Source: Synergistaceae bacterium (GTDB taxonomy: Bacteria > Synergistota > Synergistia > Synergistales > Aminobacteriaceae). From it: DNA of 38,326 bases. Below, in pieces: positions 1 to 8,586 of the stretch. Position numbers and translations under genes: made by a program. Each line of letters opens with the position of its first letter. Within the stretch, counting starts at the first letter, position 1. The stretch covers positions 1 through 38,326 of the forward strand of contig JAISUO010000110.1 in assembly GCA_031272035.1 (NCBI GenBank). Reading direction: 5' to 3'. Under the pieces are notes generated by a model. That model worked only from the letters and a program-made list of their open reading frames with translations, had not been told where the DNA came from and searched no databases.

Positions 1-52
1 ATACAACAGGAAGAAATTTTCGATTGATAAGCAGAAAAAACCGCCCTGTAAG

Positions 53-80
53 TTGCGTATATCCCTGCTCGGTGTATAAT
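53..80 (+). promoter_or_regulatory. Putative sigma-70-type promoter of the peptide transporter operon
   Basis: TTGCGT at 53-58 and a perfect TATAAT at 75-80 are separated by 16 bases. They lie about 60 bases before the binding-protein start at 142. The surrounding 120 bases are AT-rich and contain no convincing gene, so this is the most likely start point for the plus-strand operon. Called by eye from consensus match only. Confidence 0.6.
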
Positions 81-141
81 ACGAAAAATTCCCATTCTTT
101 TATAAACTTTACCAACAATTTTGAAGGAGGTCGATTTGCCA

Positions 142-1689
142 ATGAAGATGATAACGAAGATAATGAAGATGAAGAAATTTTTTTGCGTGTTTGCCCTGTT
201 TTTGGCGATGGCCGCGCTGATGCCGGCTGCAGCCGCCGACGCCGCGGCCTCGAAAATCGTTTTCGCCCGCCCCAGCGACTCCGACAACCTCGATCCGGTC
301 ACTCAGTCTCACAACGAGAACATCTGGATACTCAACCTGATGATGGACGGGCTGGTGAAGAGCAGCAACGAGGGAACCTCCATTGAGCCCAACCTTGCGA
401 AGAGCTGGGACGTGAGCGGCGACGGACTGGAGTACACGTTCCACCTTGTGGAGGGCGTCAAATTCTCGGACGGAACTCCCGTCACGACGGCGGACTGGGT
501 CTGGTCCCTGCTCCGCGCCAGAGACGAGCCCACGAGCATCTGGGGAGGCAACCTGAAAATCATCTCCGACGTAAGCGCCCCCGACGACAAAACCATCCTG
601 GTGAAACTGAAGCAGCCGGACGCGGCAATTCTGGCGTCGCTGGCCATGTTCAACGCCTCCGTCCTGCCGAAGGCCTATTTCGAAAAAGTGACGCTGGAGG
701 GTTTTACTCAGAAACCCATAGGAACGGGCCCCTTTATGCTGAAGGACTGGGTGAAGGGCGAGCATCTCACACTGGCGAAAAATCCCCACTACAGAGTGCA
801 GGGCATTCCCCAGACGGACGAAATCGTGTTCAACGTGGTTCCGGACAACAACACCCGCACCCTTCAGCTTGAAGCGGGAGACATCGACGGCGACCTCAAC
901 GCGCTTTACAACAAGATGGCCGAGCTGAAGGACAATTCCGCCTATGTGACGGCCAATTTCCCGGGGACGCTGGTGCGTTTCCTCGCCTTCAACACGGCGC
1001 GAAAGCCCTTCGACGACGTGAGGGTCCGGAAGGCCATCGCCTGCGCCATCGACAGAAAAGCCATTCTGCAGGTGGCCCTCAACGGATACGGCGAGCTGGG
1101 GACGGCTTTTATGCATAAATCCCTCATGTACCACAACCCGGATCTGCCCCTCGAACCCCTGGACGTGGAAAAATCGAAAAAACTGCTGGCCGAGGCCGGA
1201 GTCAAGGGGGTCACGGTGGAGTTTCTCGTTCGGGCCGGCGACAACATCGCATCTCAGGTGGGCACCATCATCCAGGCGAACCTGGCCAAAGTGGGCATCA
1301 CCGTGAAAATCGTTCAGATGGAGGCCGCGTCGGTCAGCTCCCTGCAGAGGTCTTTCCAGTTCGACATGATCTATTCGGGCTGGACCAGCGACATGGTGGA
1401 CCCGGCGCAGGCGATGGAGCGCTTCATCAACTACAACGACACCACGAGATGCTACTACACGGGCTGGAAAAACGACGAGGCCATCAAGCTCGTGGCGGAC
1501 GCCCTGAAAGAGCTCAACCCCGACAAACGACGGGAGATCTATTATAAAGTGCAGAAAATTTACGCCGACGAGTGCCCGGCCGTTTCCCTGTTCTACGGCG
1601 GATACCCGGTGATTTTGCGGGCGGGAATCAGCGGCTTCGTCCAGACGCCCCTGGGCAACTACCGCTTCGAAAACCTCGTAAAAAAGTAA
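142..1689 (+). CDS. Dipeptide/oligopeptide ABC transporter substrate-binding protein (SBP family 5)
   Basis: Periplasmic peptide-binding protein that captures short peptides and delivers them to the membrane permease pair encoded just downstream. From the ATG at 142 it is 515 residues, a normal length for the DppA/OppA/NikA family. The N-terminus is a signal peptide: a Lys-rich start, a hydrophobic FFCVFALFLAMAAL core and an Ala-rich cleavage region. No lipobox cysteine is seen, so it is probably soluble in the periplasm. The early FARPSDSDNLDP and the later EPNLAKSWDVSGDGLEYTF stretches are family hallmarks. The reading frame is open back to TTG 121, but AAGGAGG at 124-130 sits 11 bases before ATG 142, and a TTG at 136 is too close. 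Peptide substrates are inferred from the neighbours; nickel or other ligands cannot be excluded. Confidence 0.93.
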   Translation: MKMITKIMKMKKFFCVFALFLAMAALMPAAAADAAASKIVFARPSDSDNLDPVTQSHNENIWILNLMMDGLVKSSNEGTSIEPNLAKSWDVSGDGLEYTFHLVEGVKFSDGTPVTTADWVWSLLRARDEPTSIWGGNLKIISDVSAPDDKTILVKLKQPDAAILASLAMFNASVLPKAYFEKVTLEGFTQKPIGTGPFMLKDWVKGEHLTLAKNPHYRVQGIPQTDEIVFNVVPDNNTRTLQLEAGDIDGDLNALYNKMAELKDNSAYVTANFPGTLVRFLAFNTARKPFDDVRVRKAIACAIDRKAILQVALNGYGELGTAFMHKSLMYHNPDLPLEPLDVEKSKKLLAEAGVKGVTVEFLVRAGDNIASQVGTIIQANLAKVGITVKIVQMEAASVSSLQRSFQFDMIYSGWTSDMVDPAQAMERFINYNDTTRCYYTGWKNDEAIKLVADALKELNPDKRREIYYKVQKIYADECPAVSLFYGGYPVILRAGISGFVQTPLGNYRFENLVKK

Positions 1690-1737
1690 AAAAGTTATTT
1701 AATAATTTGACGCTTAAAAGCAGGCAGGTGAAATCGC

Positions 1738-2679
1738 GTGCATCGGCTAAACTACATTTTCAGGCGGGTGTTGCAGATTATCCCTGTCCTGCTGCTGGTG
1801 ACGGTACTGATCTTTTTGCTCATGCGCCTGATTCCGGGGGATCCCGTCGAGGTGATGCTCGGTGAAAAATACACCCACGAAAAAGCCGAGGTCATTCGGG
1901 AAAACCTGGGGCTGAACAAACCTTTATATGTGCAGTATATGATCTTTCTGCGCAATCTGTGCCGGCTGGATTTCGGCAACTCCATCGTGTACATCGTTCC
2001 TGTGAGCCAGCTCCTGACGAGACGAATCGGGATAACGCTTTTGCTGACGCTGATGACGGCGTTTTTCGTCCTGATCATCAGTTTTCCCCTGGGATTCATC
2101 GCCGCCGTCAACAGAAACCGGCCCGGCGACCAGATCATACGAATCGGCGCCCTGGTCTCCCTCGCCCTGCCTCAGTTCTGGATCGGGCTGCTGCTGCTGC
2201 TGTTCTTCGGCCTCAAACTGCGGTGGCTGCCCGTGGCCGGCTGGGGAACGACCTGGCTGGAACACCTTCAGTCCCTCATCCTGCCGGCCTTCACCCAGTC
2301 TCTGGCCACCAGCTCTCTCATCGTCCGCAACCTCAGAAACGCCATTATCGACGTGCTGAACAGCGACTACGTTGATTTCGCCAGAAGCAAGGGGCTGAAG
2401 CCCAAAGTGGTGCGGTCGCGGTACGTGCTGAGAAACGCGCTGATCTCCACCGTGACCCTGTTCTCCATGCGAATAACCTACATGCTGAGCGGGTCGGTGG
2501 TCATTGAGACGGTTTTTGCGCTTCCGGGGATCGGCTCCCTGCTGGTCTCCTCCATTCTCAGCCGCGATTACGCCGTGGTTCAGGCCACCGTTTTCGTTTT
2601 TGCCGCGCTGGTCCTCATCGCCAACCTGGCGACGGACGTCTTTTATTCCGTGCTCGATCCGAGAGTGCGCCTGGAATGA
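1738..2679 (+). CDS. Peptide ABC transporter permease, DppB/OppB type
   Basis: First inner-membrane subunit of the peptide importer, 313 residues as expected for the family. Hydrophobic helices are visible near residues 11-29, 99-123, 136-159, 238-258 and 282-304. The cytoplasmic coupling loop that docks onto the ATPase is seen around 210-235 (DYVDFARSKGL...), followed by the LPGIGSLL motif near 262. The start is GTG 1738, preceded by AGGCAGGTG at 1722-1730. It lies 48 bases after the binding-protein gene and shares the ATGA overlap at 2676-2679 with one possible start of the next permease. Confidence 0.95.
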   Translation: MHRLNYIFRRVLQIIPVLLLVTVLIFLLMRLIPGDPVEVMLGEKYTHEKAEVIRENLGLNKPLYVQYMIFLRNLCRLDFGNSIVYIVPVSQLLTRRIGITLLLTLMTAFFVLIISFPLGFIAAVNRNRPGDQIIRIGALVSLALPQFWIGLLLLLFFGLKLRWLPVAGWGTTWLEHLQSLILPAFTQSLATSSLIVRNLRNAIIDVLNSDYVDFARSKGLKPKVVRSRYVLRNALISTVTLFSMRITYMLSGSVVIETVFALPGIGSLLVSSILSRDYAVVQATVFVFAALVLIANLATDVFYSVLDPRVRLE

Positions 2680-2705
2680 CCCGCGGCGAAAAGCGAGGTG
2701 ACGAC

Positions 2706-3572
2706 ATGACCGGTCAGACAGCGGCGTCGGAAAGTAAGTCGGAAAGTAAAAAGAAAATCCCCCTGTACAGGAGAAGCGTGACGCTCAACGTGGGGGGCGC
2801 GATTTTGCTTGTCGTTCTGTTCTTCGCGTTTTTTCCGGAGCATATCGCTCCCTTCGACCCCGTGGAAATGGATTTGACAGCGATCAAGCAGGGCCCGTCG
2901 CGGATGCATTTTTTCGGCACCGATAATTTTGGGCGGGACCTTTTCTCCCGCGTGGTCTGGGGTACCCGGGTGGATCTGATGGTGGGAGTGCTGGCGACCC
3001 TGGTTCCCCTGCTGGTGGGAGGGCTGATCGGGCTTCTGGCGGGATACTGCGGAGGCTGGGTGGACGTCGTTCTCATGCGGACTCTCGACATTTTCATGGC
3101 CTTCCCCTATCTCACCCTGGTGGTGGCCATTGTGGCCGTGCTGGGCCCGGGGATCGACAATCTATACCTGGCCATATGGCTGGTGGGCTGGAAGGAGTAC
3201 GCCCGGCTGGTCCGCGGCGAAGTCATGGTGGTGAAGAACGCCGAATACGTGGAAATGGCCAGAGCCCTGGGTTTTTCACATGCGAGAATCCTTTTCAGGC
3301 ACGTGCTTCCCAACGTATTCAGCTCGTCGCTGGTCTACGGCGCCTCCGACGTGGTGATGTGCATGCTCGCCGGGGCGTCGCTGGGGTTTCTCGGCCTTGG
3401 CGTCCAGCCCCCCACCGCCGAGTGGGGGGTCATCATCGCGGACGGCAGGCAGTTCATCAACGAGGCGCCCTGGCTCTGCTTTTTCCCCGGCATGGCCCTG
3501 GTCTTCGCCGGAACCGGCTTCAGCCTTCTGGGCGACGGACTGTCGGACCTGCTCAGGACCAAAGGGCGATAA
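2706..3572 (+). CDS. Peptide ABC transporter permease, DppC/OppC type
   Basis: Second permease subunit, 288 residues from ATG 2706. A short cytoplasmic N-terminus and a first helix are followed by the family hallmark HFFGTDNFGRDLFSRV, which precedes the main transmembrane domain. A coupling loop with EMARALGFSHARI lies near the centre, and the C-terminal part has GASLGFLGLGVQPP. An in-frame ATG at 2676 overlaps the dppB stop (ATGA), but GAGGTG at 2695-2700 is correctly spaced for ATG 2706. The extra ten residues of the longer version are polar. The partner permease is encoded immediately upstream and both ATPases downstream. Confidence 0.94.
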   Translation: MTGQTAASESKSESKKKIPLYRRSVTLNVGGAILLVVLFFAFFPEHIAPFDPVEMDLTAIKQGPSRMHFFGTDNFGRDLFSRVVWGTRVDLMVGVLATLVPLLVGGLIGLLAGYCGGWVDVVLMRTLDIFMAFPYLTLVVAIVAVLGPGIDNLYLAIWLVGWKEYARLVRGEVMVVKNAEYVEMARALGFSHARILFRHVLPNVFSSSLVYGASDVVMCMLAGASLGFLGLGVQPPTAEWGVIIADGRQFINEAPWLCFFPGMALVFAGTGFSLLGDGLSDLLRTKGR

Positions 3573-3588
3573 TACGGAAAAAAATAAT

Positions 3589-4587
3589 ATGGCAAAAAAT
3601 AAAGTTTTGGAAATTACGGATCTGGTCACCCGTTTTTTCACGAAAGAGGGCACGGTTCACGCCGTCAACGGGGTGAGTTTTTCGATTTACGAAGGTGAGA
3701 TTTTCGGCCTCGTGGGCGAGAGCGGCTGCGGAAAAAGCGTCACCTGCAAGTCCATCATCAACCTGCTGCACCCGCCGGGGCAGATCGTCTCCGGAAGCAT
3801 AAAATACGCGGGTCAGGAACTGGTGGGCGTCGACGAAAACGCCCTGAGCGACATTCGGGGCAGGGAGATCGGCATGATCTTTCAGGAGCCTCTGACGGCG
3901 CTCAATCCGGTGCTGACAATTCGGGAGCAGATTTTTGACGCCCTCGAAAAAAAGGGAATGACGTCCGGAGAAAAATACGCGAGAGCCGCCGAGCTCCTGA
4001 CTCTGGCCGGCATTCCCGCTCCAGTGGAGAGAATGGAGGAGTATCCCCACCAGTTCAGCGGCGGAATGAGGCAAAGGGTCATGATCGCCATCGCTCTGGC
4101 CTCCGAGCCGAAAATTCTTCTGGCGGACGAGCCAACCACCGCGCTGGACGTGACCATACAGGATCAGATTCTCAAACTGATCGATCAGCTTCGGGAGGAA
4201 CTGGGGATGGCGGTTCTGTTCGTCACCCACGATTTGGGCGTGGTGGCGCAGCTTTGCGACAGGGTGGCCGTGATGTACGCGGGTTACATCATGGAGCTCA
4301 CCGCGACTCTGACCCTTTTTGCGGCGCCGCGTCATCCCTACACTCACGCTTTGCTGCAATCGCTCCCCTCGGACATCCCCAGGGGACATCCGCTGGAATC
4401 CATCGGCGGACAGCCCCCCGACCTCTTCGAGCTGCCCCCGGGCTGTCCTTTTTCACCCCGCTGCAGAATGGCGGAGGGCCGCTGTTTTGAAAGTCTGCCC
4501 CCCCTGACGGAGCTTCTTCCGGGGCATTTCGTCCGCTGTCACCGCTCAGGGGAGACGGAAAACTTCCGCGGAATCATCGATTTATAA
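3589..4587 (+). CDS. Peptide ABC transporter ATP-binding protein, DppD/OppD type
   Basis: Cytoplasmic ATPase of the peptide importer, 332 residues. It has Walker A GESGCGKS (43-50), a Q-loop in IFQEPLTALNP, the signature FSGGMRQRV, Walker B ILLADEPTTALD and the switch histidine in VTHDLGVV. The C-terminal oligopeptide-transporter domain carries four cysteines (CPFSPRC, then RC and RC), a conserved cluster that in this family may hold an iron-sulfur centre; that last point is inference. ATG 3589 was chosen because the protein then begins MAKNKVLEI, typical of the family. Upstream is only a weak A-rich ribosome site. The upstream extension to 3397 lies inside dppC and is not coding. Confidence 0.95.
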   Translation: MAKNKVLEITDLVTRFFTKEGTVHAVNGVSFSIYEGEIFGLVGESGCGKSVTCKSIINLLHPPGQIVSGSIKYAGQELVGVDENALSDIRGREIGMIFQEPLTALNPVLTIREQIFDALEKKGMTSGEKYARAAELLTLAGIPAPVERMEEYPHQFSGGMRQRVMIAIALASEPKILLADEPTTALDVTIQDQILKLIDQLREELGMAVLFVTHDLGVVAQLCDRVAVMYAGYIMELTATLTLFAAPRHPYTHALLQSLPSDIPRGHPLESIGGQPPDLFELPPGCPFSPRCRMAEGRCFESLPPLTELLPGHFVRCHRSGETENFRGIIDL

Positions 4588-4613
4588 TTTATATAATTTT
4601 TCGAAGGTGCGCC

Positions 4614-5633
4614 ATGAACGACAGAACAGAGACATCAGAACAGGGAACCGCGAGCCTCCCTCTGATAGAAGTGCGGGAGCTGACCAGGTACTTTCCCCTG
4701 AAGCAATCCCTGCTGGATTTCGCCGCGCGCAGACCCGTAAAATATTTGAGGGCCGTGGACAACGTCAGCTTCGGTATCGACCAGGGCGAGACCATGGGGC
4801 TTGTGGGTGAAAGCGGCTGCGGAAAAAGCACGCTGGCCCGCACGATCATACGCCTGTACGACCCTCAGAAGGGCAAAATCCTGTTTCGGGGCAGGGACAT
4901 CACCGGCCTGCAGGGGGCCGAACTTCGGGCGATGCGCAGGGAATTTCAGATCGTGTTTCAGGACCCCTATTCCTCCCTGAACCCCAGAATGTCCGTATAC
5001 GACATGCTTTCCGAGATTTTGCGCGTTCATAAAATCTGCTCCCCCAAAGAGATTCCCGCCAGAGTGCTGGAGCTTCTGGAAAGAGTGGGGCTGAACGCCC
5101 AGTGCATGAACCGTTTCGCCAGCGAATTTTCCGGAGGGCAGCGGCAGAGAATCGGAATCGCCCGGGCGCTGGCCCTGAGCCCCGAATTCATCATCGCGGA
5201 CGAACCCGTTTCCGCTTTGGACGTCTCCATTCAGGCTCAGATCATAAACCTGCTGAACGACCTGCAAAAACAGCTGGGCCTCACCATGCTGTTCATTTCT
5301 CACGATTTGCGGGTGGTGCGCTGCATCACCCATCGCGTCGCGGTGATGTATCTGGGGAAAATTGTGGAAACGGGCGACACGGATCAGGTCTTCACTCATC
5401 CCCGTCACCCCTATTCGCGCGTTCTGACGAGGTCGGCGCCCATGCTGGACCCGAGAAAAAAAACCCGCGGCTGCGCCATCGGAGGCGAACTGCCGAACCC
5501 GATAAACGTCCCGCCGGGCTGCCGCTTTCACCCCCGCTGCGAATTTGCCCGGGAAAAATGCAGAACGGAGGAACCCCCTTTTCTGGAGATTTCCACCGGA
5601 AGGCGGGTATCCTGCCATTATCCGCTGAACTGA
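4614..5633 (+). CDS. Peptide ABC transporter ATP-binding protein, DppF/OppF type
   Basis: Second ATPase of the importer, 339 residues. Walker A GESGCGKS is at 65-72, and the signature EFSGGQRQRIGIARAL, Walker B FIIADEPVSALD and switch region FISHDLRVV follow in order. The insertion of about 20 residues before Walker A (FPLKQSLLDF...) is typical of the F subunit, which starts MPLLEVRDLKKYFP-like in relatives. The tail again has four cysteines (CRFHPRC, KC, SC). A GAAGGTG ribosome site lies at 4603-4609 before ATG 4614. With the D-type ATPase it should form the nucleotide-binding heterodimer. Confidence 0.95.
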   Translation: MNDRTETSEQGTASLPLIEVRELTRYFPLKQSLLDFAARRPVKYLRAVDNVSFGIDQGETMGLVGESGCGKSTLARTIIRLYDPQKGKILFRGRDITGLQGAELRAMRREFQIVFQDPYSSLNPRMSVYDMLSEILRVHKICSPKEIPARVLELLERVGLNAQCMNRFASEFSGGQRQRIGIARALALSPEFIIADEPVSALDVSIQAQIINLLNDLQKQLGLTMLFISHDLRVVRCITHRVAVMYLGKIVETGDTDQVFTHPRHPYSRVLTRSAPMLDPRKKTRGCAIGGELPNPINVPPGCRFHPRCEFAREKCRTEEPPFLEISTGRRVSCHYPLN

Positions 5634-5677
5634 AACTTGATTTTCAAAAAATTTATTCTGCAAGGAGACAGAAAGAA

Positions 5678-6436
5678 ATGGAGAAAGTTCGTGTCGAGGA
5701 AATGACATCCGCCGAGTTCAGAGACGTTCTGAACGTCTGCGACATGATTCTCATTCCAATCGGCAGCATCGAGGAACACGGAACGCACGGCAAATTTTTG
5801 TTCGATACGGTCATCGCCCACGAATGCGCTTACAGACTGGGATGCCTGACTCACACCCCCGTCGCGCCCACAATACCCATCGGCCAGTGCCGGAACCTCA
5901 TGGGCTTTCCGGGAGGCGCGTCTCTGGATACCGAGCTGGTCGCCGACCTGCTGCTGGAGGTCGCCGAAGGATACGTGTCGGACGGAGTGCGGAGGATACT
6001 CTTTGTGAACAGCCACGGCGGCAACGGTTTTGCCGTAAAAATGGCCTGCGGGGAGCTATGGGAGCGATACGGCGTCCTCGCAACCCAGGCGGAATGGTAC
6101 GACGTCATAGCGGAGCACTCCCGCTACACCCGCAACGATCACGGCGGAGAATACGGAACCTCCGTGGTCATGGCCCTCGATGAAAGCCAGGTGGACCTCT
6201 CCCAGGCCAAAACCGTCCCGCTCAAAAATCCGTCCGAAAACCTGCTTCGGGGAGATTACCTGACCTACAGAGGCGTGAACGTTTCTCTGCCGCTGCCCAT
6301 GGACTACTACACCCCCGCGGGAGATCTGGGGCCGGAAGCGGCAAACGCCACCGTCCGGCAGGGCAGGGAAATGGTGGATATTTACATTGAAAACACCGTG
6401 AAAATTATAGAAGAAATGAAAAAGATTCTCCTTTAG
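5678..6436 (+). CDS. Creatininase-family metallohydrolase with intact metal-site motifs
   Basis: 252 residues, normal for the creatininase (creatinine amidohydrolase) family, which includes creatinine hydrolases, the mycofactocin peptidase MftE and a formamidopyrimidine deformylase. Visible family motifs are PIGSIEEHGTHGKFLFDT (27-44) with metal-ligand candidates E32, H34 and D43, then FVNSHGGN (109-116) and HGGEYGTS (155-162). These positions correspond to the binuclear metal centre in characterised members. ATG 5678 follows AAGGAG at 5662-5667. It lies 44 bases after the dppF-type gene and 15 bases before a degenerate paralogue, so it belongs to the peptide-uptake operon. The substrate is unknown. 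A role in amide or peptide bond cleavage fits the context, but creatinine itself is not indicated. Confidence 0.9.
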   Translation: MEKVRVEEMTSAEFRDVLNVCDMILIPIGSIEEHGTHGKFLFDTVIAHECAYRLGCLTHTPVAPTIPIGQCRNLMGFPGGASLDTELVADLLLEVAEGYVSDGVRRILFVNSHGGNGFAVKMACGELWERYGVLATQAEWYDVIAEHSRYTRNDHGGEYGTSVVMALDESQVDLSQAKTVPLKNPSENLLRGDYLTYRGVNVSLPLPMDYYTPAGDLGPEAANATVRQGREMVDIYIENTVKIIEEMKKILL

Positions 6437-6451
6437 GAGGGGACGACGACG

Positions 6452-7225
6452 ATGAAAGACAAACCCGCAAACGAGGTCCTCATAGAGCGTCTGAGCTGGG
6501 AAGAATACAAAAGCGCCATCGAAAAAACGAACACCGTCATCATCCCTGTGGGCGGAATGAAGGAACGGGGAACTCACGCGCCGCTGGGGGCGGCGAATAT
6601 CATCGCGAGAGAGATTTCGGTGAAGCTGGCGGAAAAATCCGGCGCGCTGGCAGCTCCGGTGATGACTTACGGATACAACCCCACAGGGAAAAATTTCCCC
6701 GGAGCCGTCTCGGTCAACGCCCCCCTTCTGAGGAAAATCATGCTCTCCTACGCCAAAAGTTACACCCGGCACAGGGCGGACAGAATCGTTTTTGTGAACG
6801 CTCAGAAGGAAAACGCGGATATTCTGGCCAACGTCTCCGTCGATTTGTTCGAAGAAACCAAAGCTATTTCTACAATAATAAACTGGTGGACGATTCTGCC
6901 GAAGGTGAACCCGACGTGGAAGGGATCGGACGACGCGGGTTACGCCGAAACCAGTCTGTTGCTGGCGATACGACCGGACCTCGTGGACCTGAGCCATATC
7001 ACGCCGGCCCGGCCCCTTCCCCTGAGCGAAAACATCAAATACGAAAATGGCTGGAAATGCGCGGGAACCTCTCTGTACTTTGCGGTGGACATGGCCCGTC
7101 ATAAAGGGATCGGCTCCACGGGCTCCTCTCCGGAAAAGGCCTCCGGAGAAGAGGGAAAGGCCATGCTGGAGGCGATCGCGGATTTTGGGGCGGGACTCAT
7201 CGCTGAAATAAGAAAAATCAAATAA
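6452..7225 (+). CDS. Degenerate creatininase-family paralogue, probably without metal catalysis
   Basis: 257 residues with the creatininase fold signature but altered active-site motifs. PVGGMKERGTHAPLGAAN (33-50) aligns with PIGSIEEHGTHGKFLFDT of the upstream gene, giving Glu32 to Lys37, His34 to Arg39 and Asp43 to Ala48. The HGGN motif is replaced by FVNAQKEN (114-121), and HGGE by DAGYAETS (161-168). The frame is open, full length and preceded by AGGAGGGG at 6436-6443, so it is an expressed gene rather than a pseudogene. It follows the intact paralogue by 15 bases. I infer a catalytically silent partner, regulator or ligand-binding protein, perhaps assembling with the intact subunit. A changed chemistry cannot be ruled out. 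Confidence 0.82.
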   Translation: MKDKPANEVLIERLSWEEYKSAIEKTNTVIIPVGGMKERGTHAPLGAANIIAREISVKLAEKSGALAAPVMTYGYNPTGKNFPGAVSVNAPLLRKIMLSYAKSYTRHRADRIVFVNAQKENADILANVSVDLFEETKAISTIINWWTILPKVNPTWKGSDDAGYAETSLLLAIRPDLVDLSHITPARPLPLSENIKYENGWKCAGTSLYFAVDMARHKGIGSTGSSPEKASGEEGKAMLEAIADFGAGLIAEIRKIK

Positions 7226-7274
7226 GAAAATCCAGTTATAAATTCATAACGACGATCCCTGGAGGCGAATATAA

Positions 7275-8576
7275 ATGTCTGAAGCAACAGCACTTGTCAA
7301 TGATCTTATCGATTTTATTTACGAAAGCCCCTCCCCGTTTCACGTTGTGGCAAACGCGAAGAAACGCCTGCTGGCCAATGGATTTTCCCAGCTGTGCCTG
7401 AAGGAAAAATGGAATCTGGAAAAAGGGGGAAAATATTTCACAGACCGTAACGGCAGCGCTCTGACGGCCTTTATCGTCGGCTCCGGCGAAGTCGAGGAGG
7501 AGGGTTACCGCGTCGTCGCCGCGCACACGGACTTCCCCTCGTTCCACGTCAAGCCCTCGCCGGAAATGACGGATAACCATTATCTGAAGCTGAACACCGA
7601 GGCCTTCGGCAGCGCCATCCTGAACACCTGGCTGGACAGGCCGCTGTCTCTGGCGGGCCGCGTGTCGCTGAGAAGCGACGACATCCTGCACCCCGAAGAA
7701 TTGCTGGTCAACATAAAAAAGCCGCTCCTCATCATCCCCAACCAGTCCATCCACATGAACAAAAAAGTGAACGAAGGCGTAGAACTGAACAAACAGAAAG
7801 ACCTGCTGCCCCTGCTGGGGATGACGGGGGAAGATTTCAGTAAGGAGGGCTATCTGTCGCGTCTTCTGGCCGGGGAGCTTTCCGTGAAGGCGGAGGATAT
7901 TCTCGACTTCGAGCTGTGGCTTTACGAGTTTGAGAAGGGCAGAATCATCGGGGTCAACGATGAGTTCGTGTGCAGCAGCCGGCTGGACAACCTCACCTCC
8001 GTGCACGCGGCGCTCAACGCCCTCGTGAATGCCCGCCCGGGACCGTTCACCAGCGTGGCGGTTTTCTTCGACGACGAGGAGGTCGGCAATCGCACCAAAC
8101 AGGGCGCGGACTCCCGAATGCTCTACAACACCCTCGAACGCGTCGCCCTGGCTCAGGGCAAGGGCCCCGAAGAATTTTTCCGGGCGGTCTACAGGTCCTT
8201 TATGCTCTCCTGCGACTGCTCCCACGCCGTACATCCCAACGCCCCCGAAAAGCACGACCCACTGGTAAAGCCCGTGATCAACGGAGGGCCCGTGATTAAA
8301 ATCAGCGCAAACAGGAATTTTACGACGGACAGCAACTCCAGCGCGGTTTATCAGATGATCTGCGAGAGGGCGGGAGTGCCCTTTCAGAAGTTCGTCAGCC
8401 GGTCGGACATGCCGGGCGGCAGCACCATCGGGCCGGCCTCCGTCACTCAGCTCGACCTCCAGTCCATCGACATCGGCTCCGCCCTGTTCGCCATGCATTC
8501 CATAAGAGAAACCGGCGGCGTGATGGACCATCACTATCTGGAAAAATCCTTCGAAGAATTCTATCGTCAGGGATAA
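7275..8576 (+). CDS. apeB: M18 family aminopeptidase (aspartyl aminopeptidase type)
   Basis: Cytosolic two-metal aminopeptidase that releases N-terminal residues, often acidic ones, from peptides. It is 433 residues, the usual M18 length. Metal and catalytic motifs are complete: AAHTDFPSF with H84 and D86, SRLDN with D238, FFDDEEVG with D266-E269, SDMPGGST with D378 and AMHS with H408. The CSHAVHPN block (316-322) is also characteristic. GGAGGCGA at 7261-7268 precedes ATG 7275. As the last gene of the peptide-transport operon it probably trims imported peptides. It converges with the TAXI gene, leaving only ten bases between the two stops. Confidence 0.95.
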   Translation: MSEATALVNDLIDFIYESPSPFHVVANAKKRLLANGFSQLCLKEKWNLEKGGKYFTDRNGSALTAFIVGSGEVEEEGYRVVAAHTDFPSFHVKPSPEMTDNHYLKLNTEAFGSAILNTWLDRPLSLAGRVSLRSDDILHPEELLVNIKKPLLIIPNQSIHMNKKVNEGVELNKQKDLLPLLGMTGEDFSKEGYLSRLLAGELSVKAEDILDFELWLYEFEKGRIIGVNDEFVCSSRLDNLTSVHAALNALVNARPGPFTSVAVFFDDEEVGNRTKQGADSRMLYNTLERVALAQGKGPEEFFRAVYRSFMLSCDCSHAVHPNAPEKHDPLVKPVINGGPVIKISANRNFTTDSNSSAVYQMICERAGVPFQKFVSRSDMPGGSTIGPASVTQLDLQSIDIGSALFAMHSIRETGGVMDHHYLEKSFEEFYRQG

Positions 8577-8586
8577 ATGAGGGATA

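Noticed and set aside
109-1134. Long minus-strand open frame opposite the binding-protein gene
   Set aside because: It is a shadow of the real gene in GC-rich codons, has no recognisable domain, and the plus strand has clear family motifs and a ribosome site.
5102-5677. Upstream extension of the creatininase frame into the dppF-type gene
   Set aside because: The extension is Arg/Pro-rich out-of-frame translation of the ATPase. The family start and ribosome site are at 5678.
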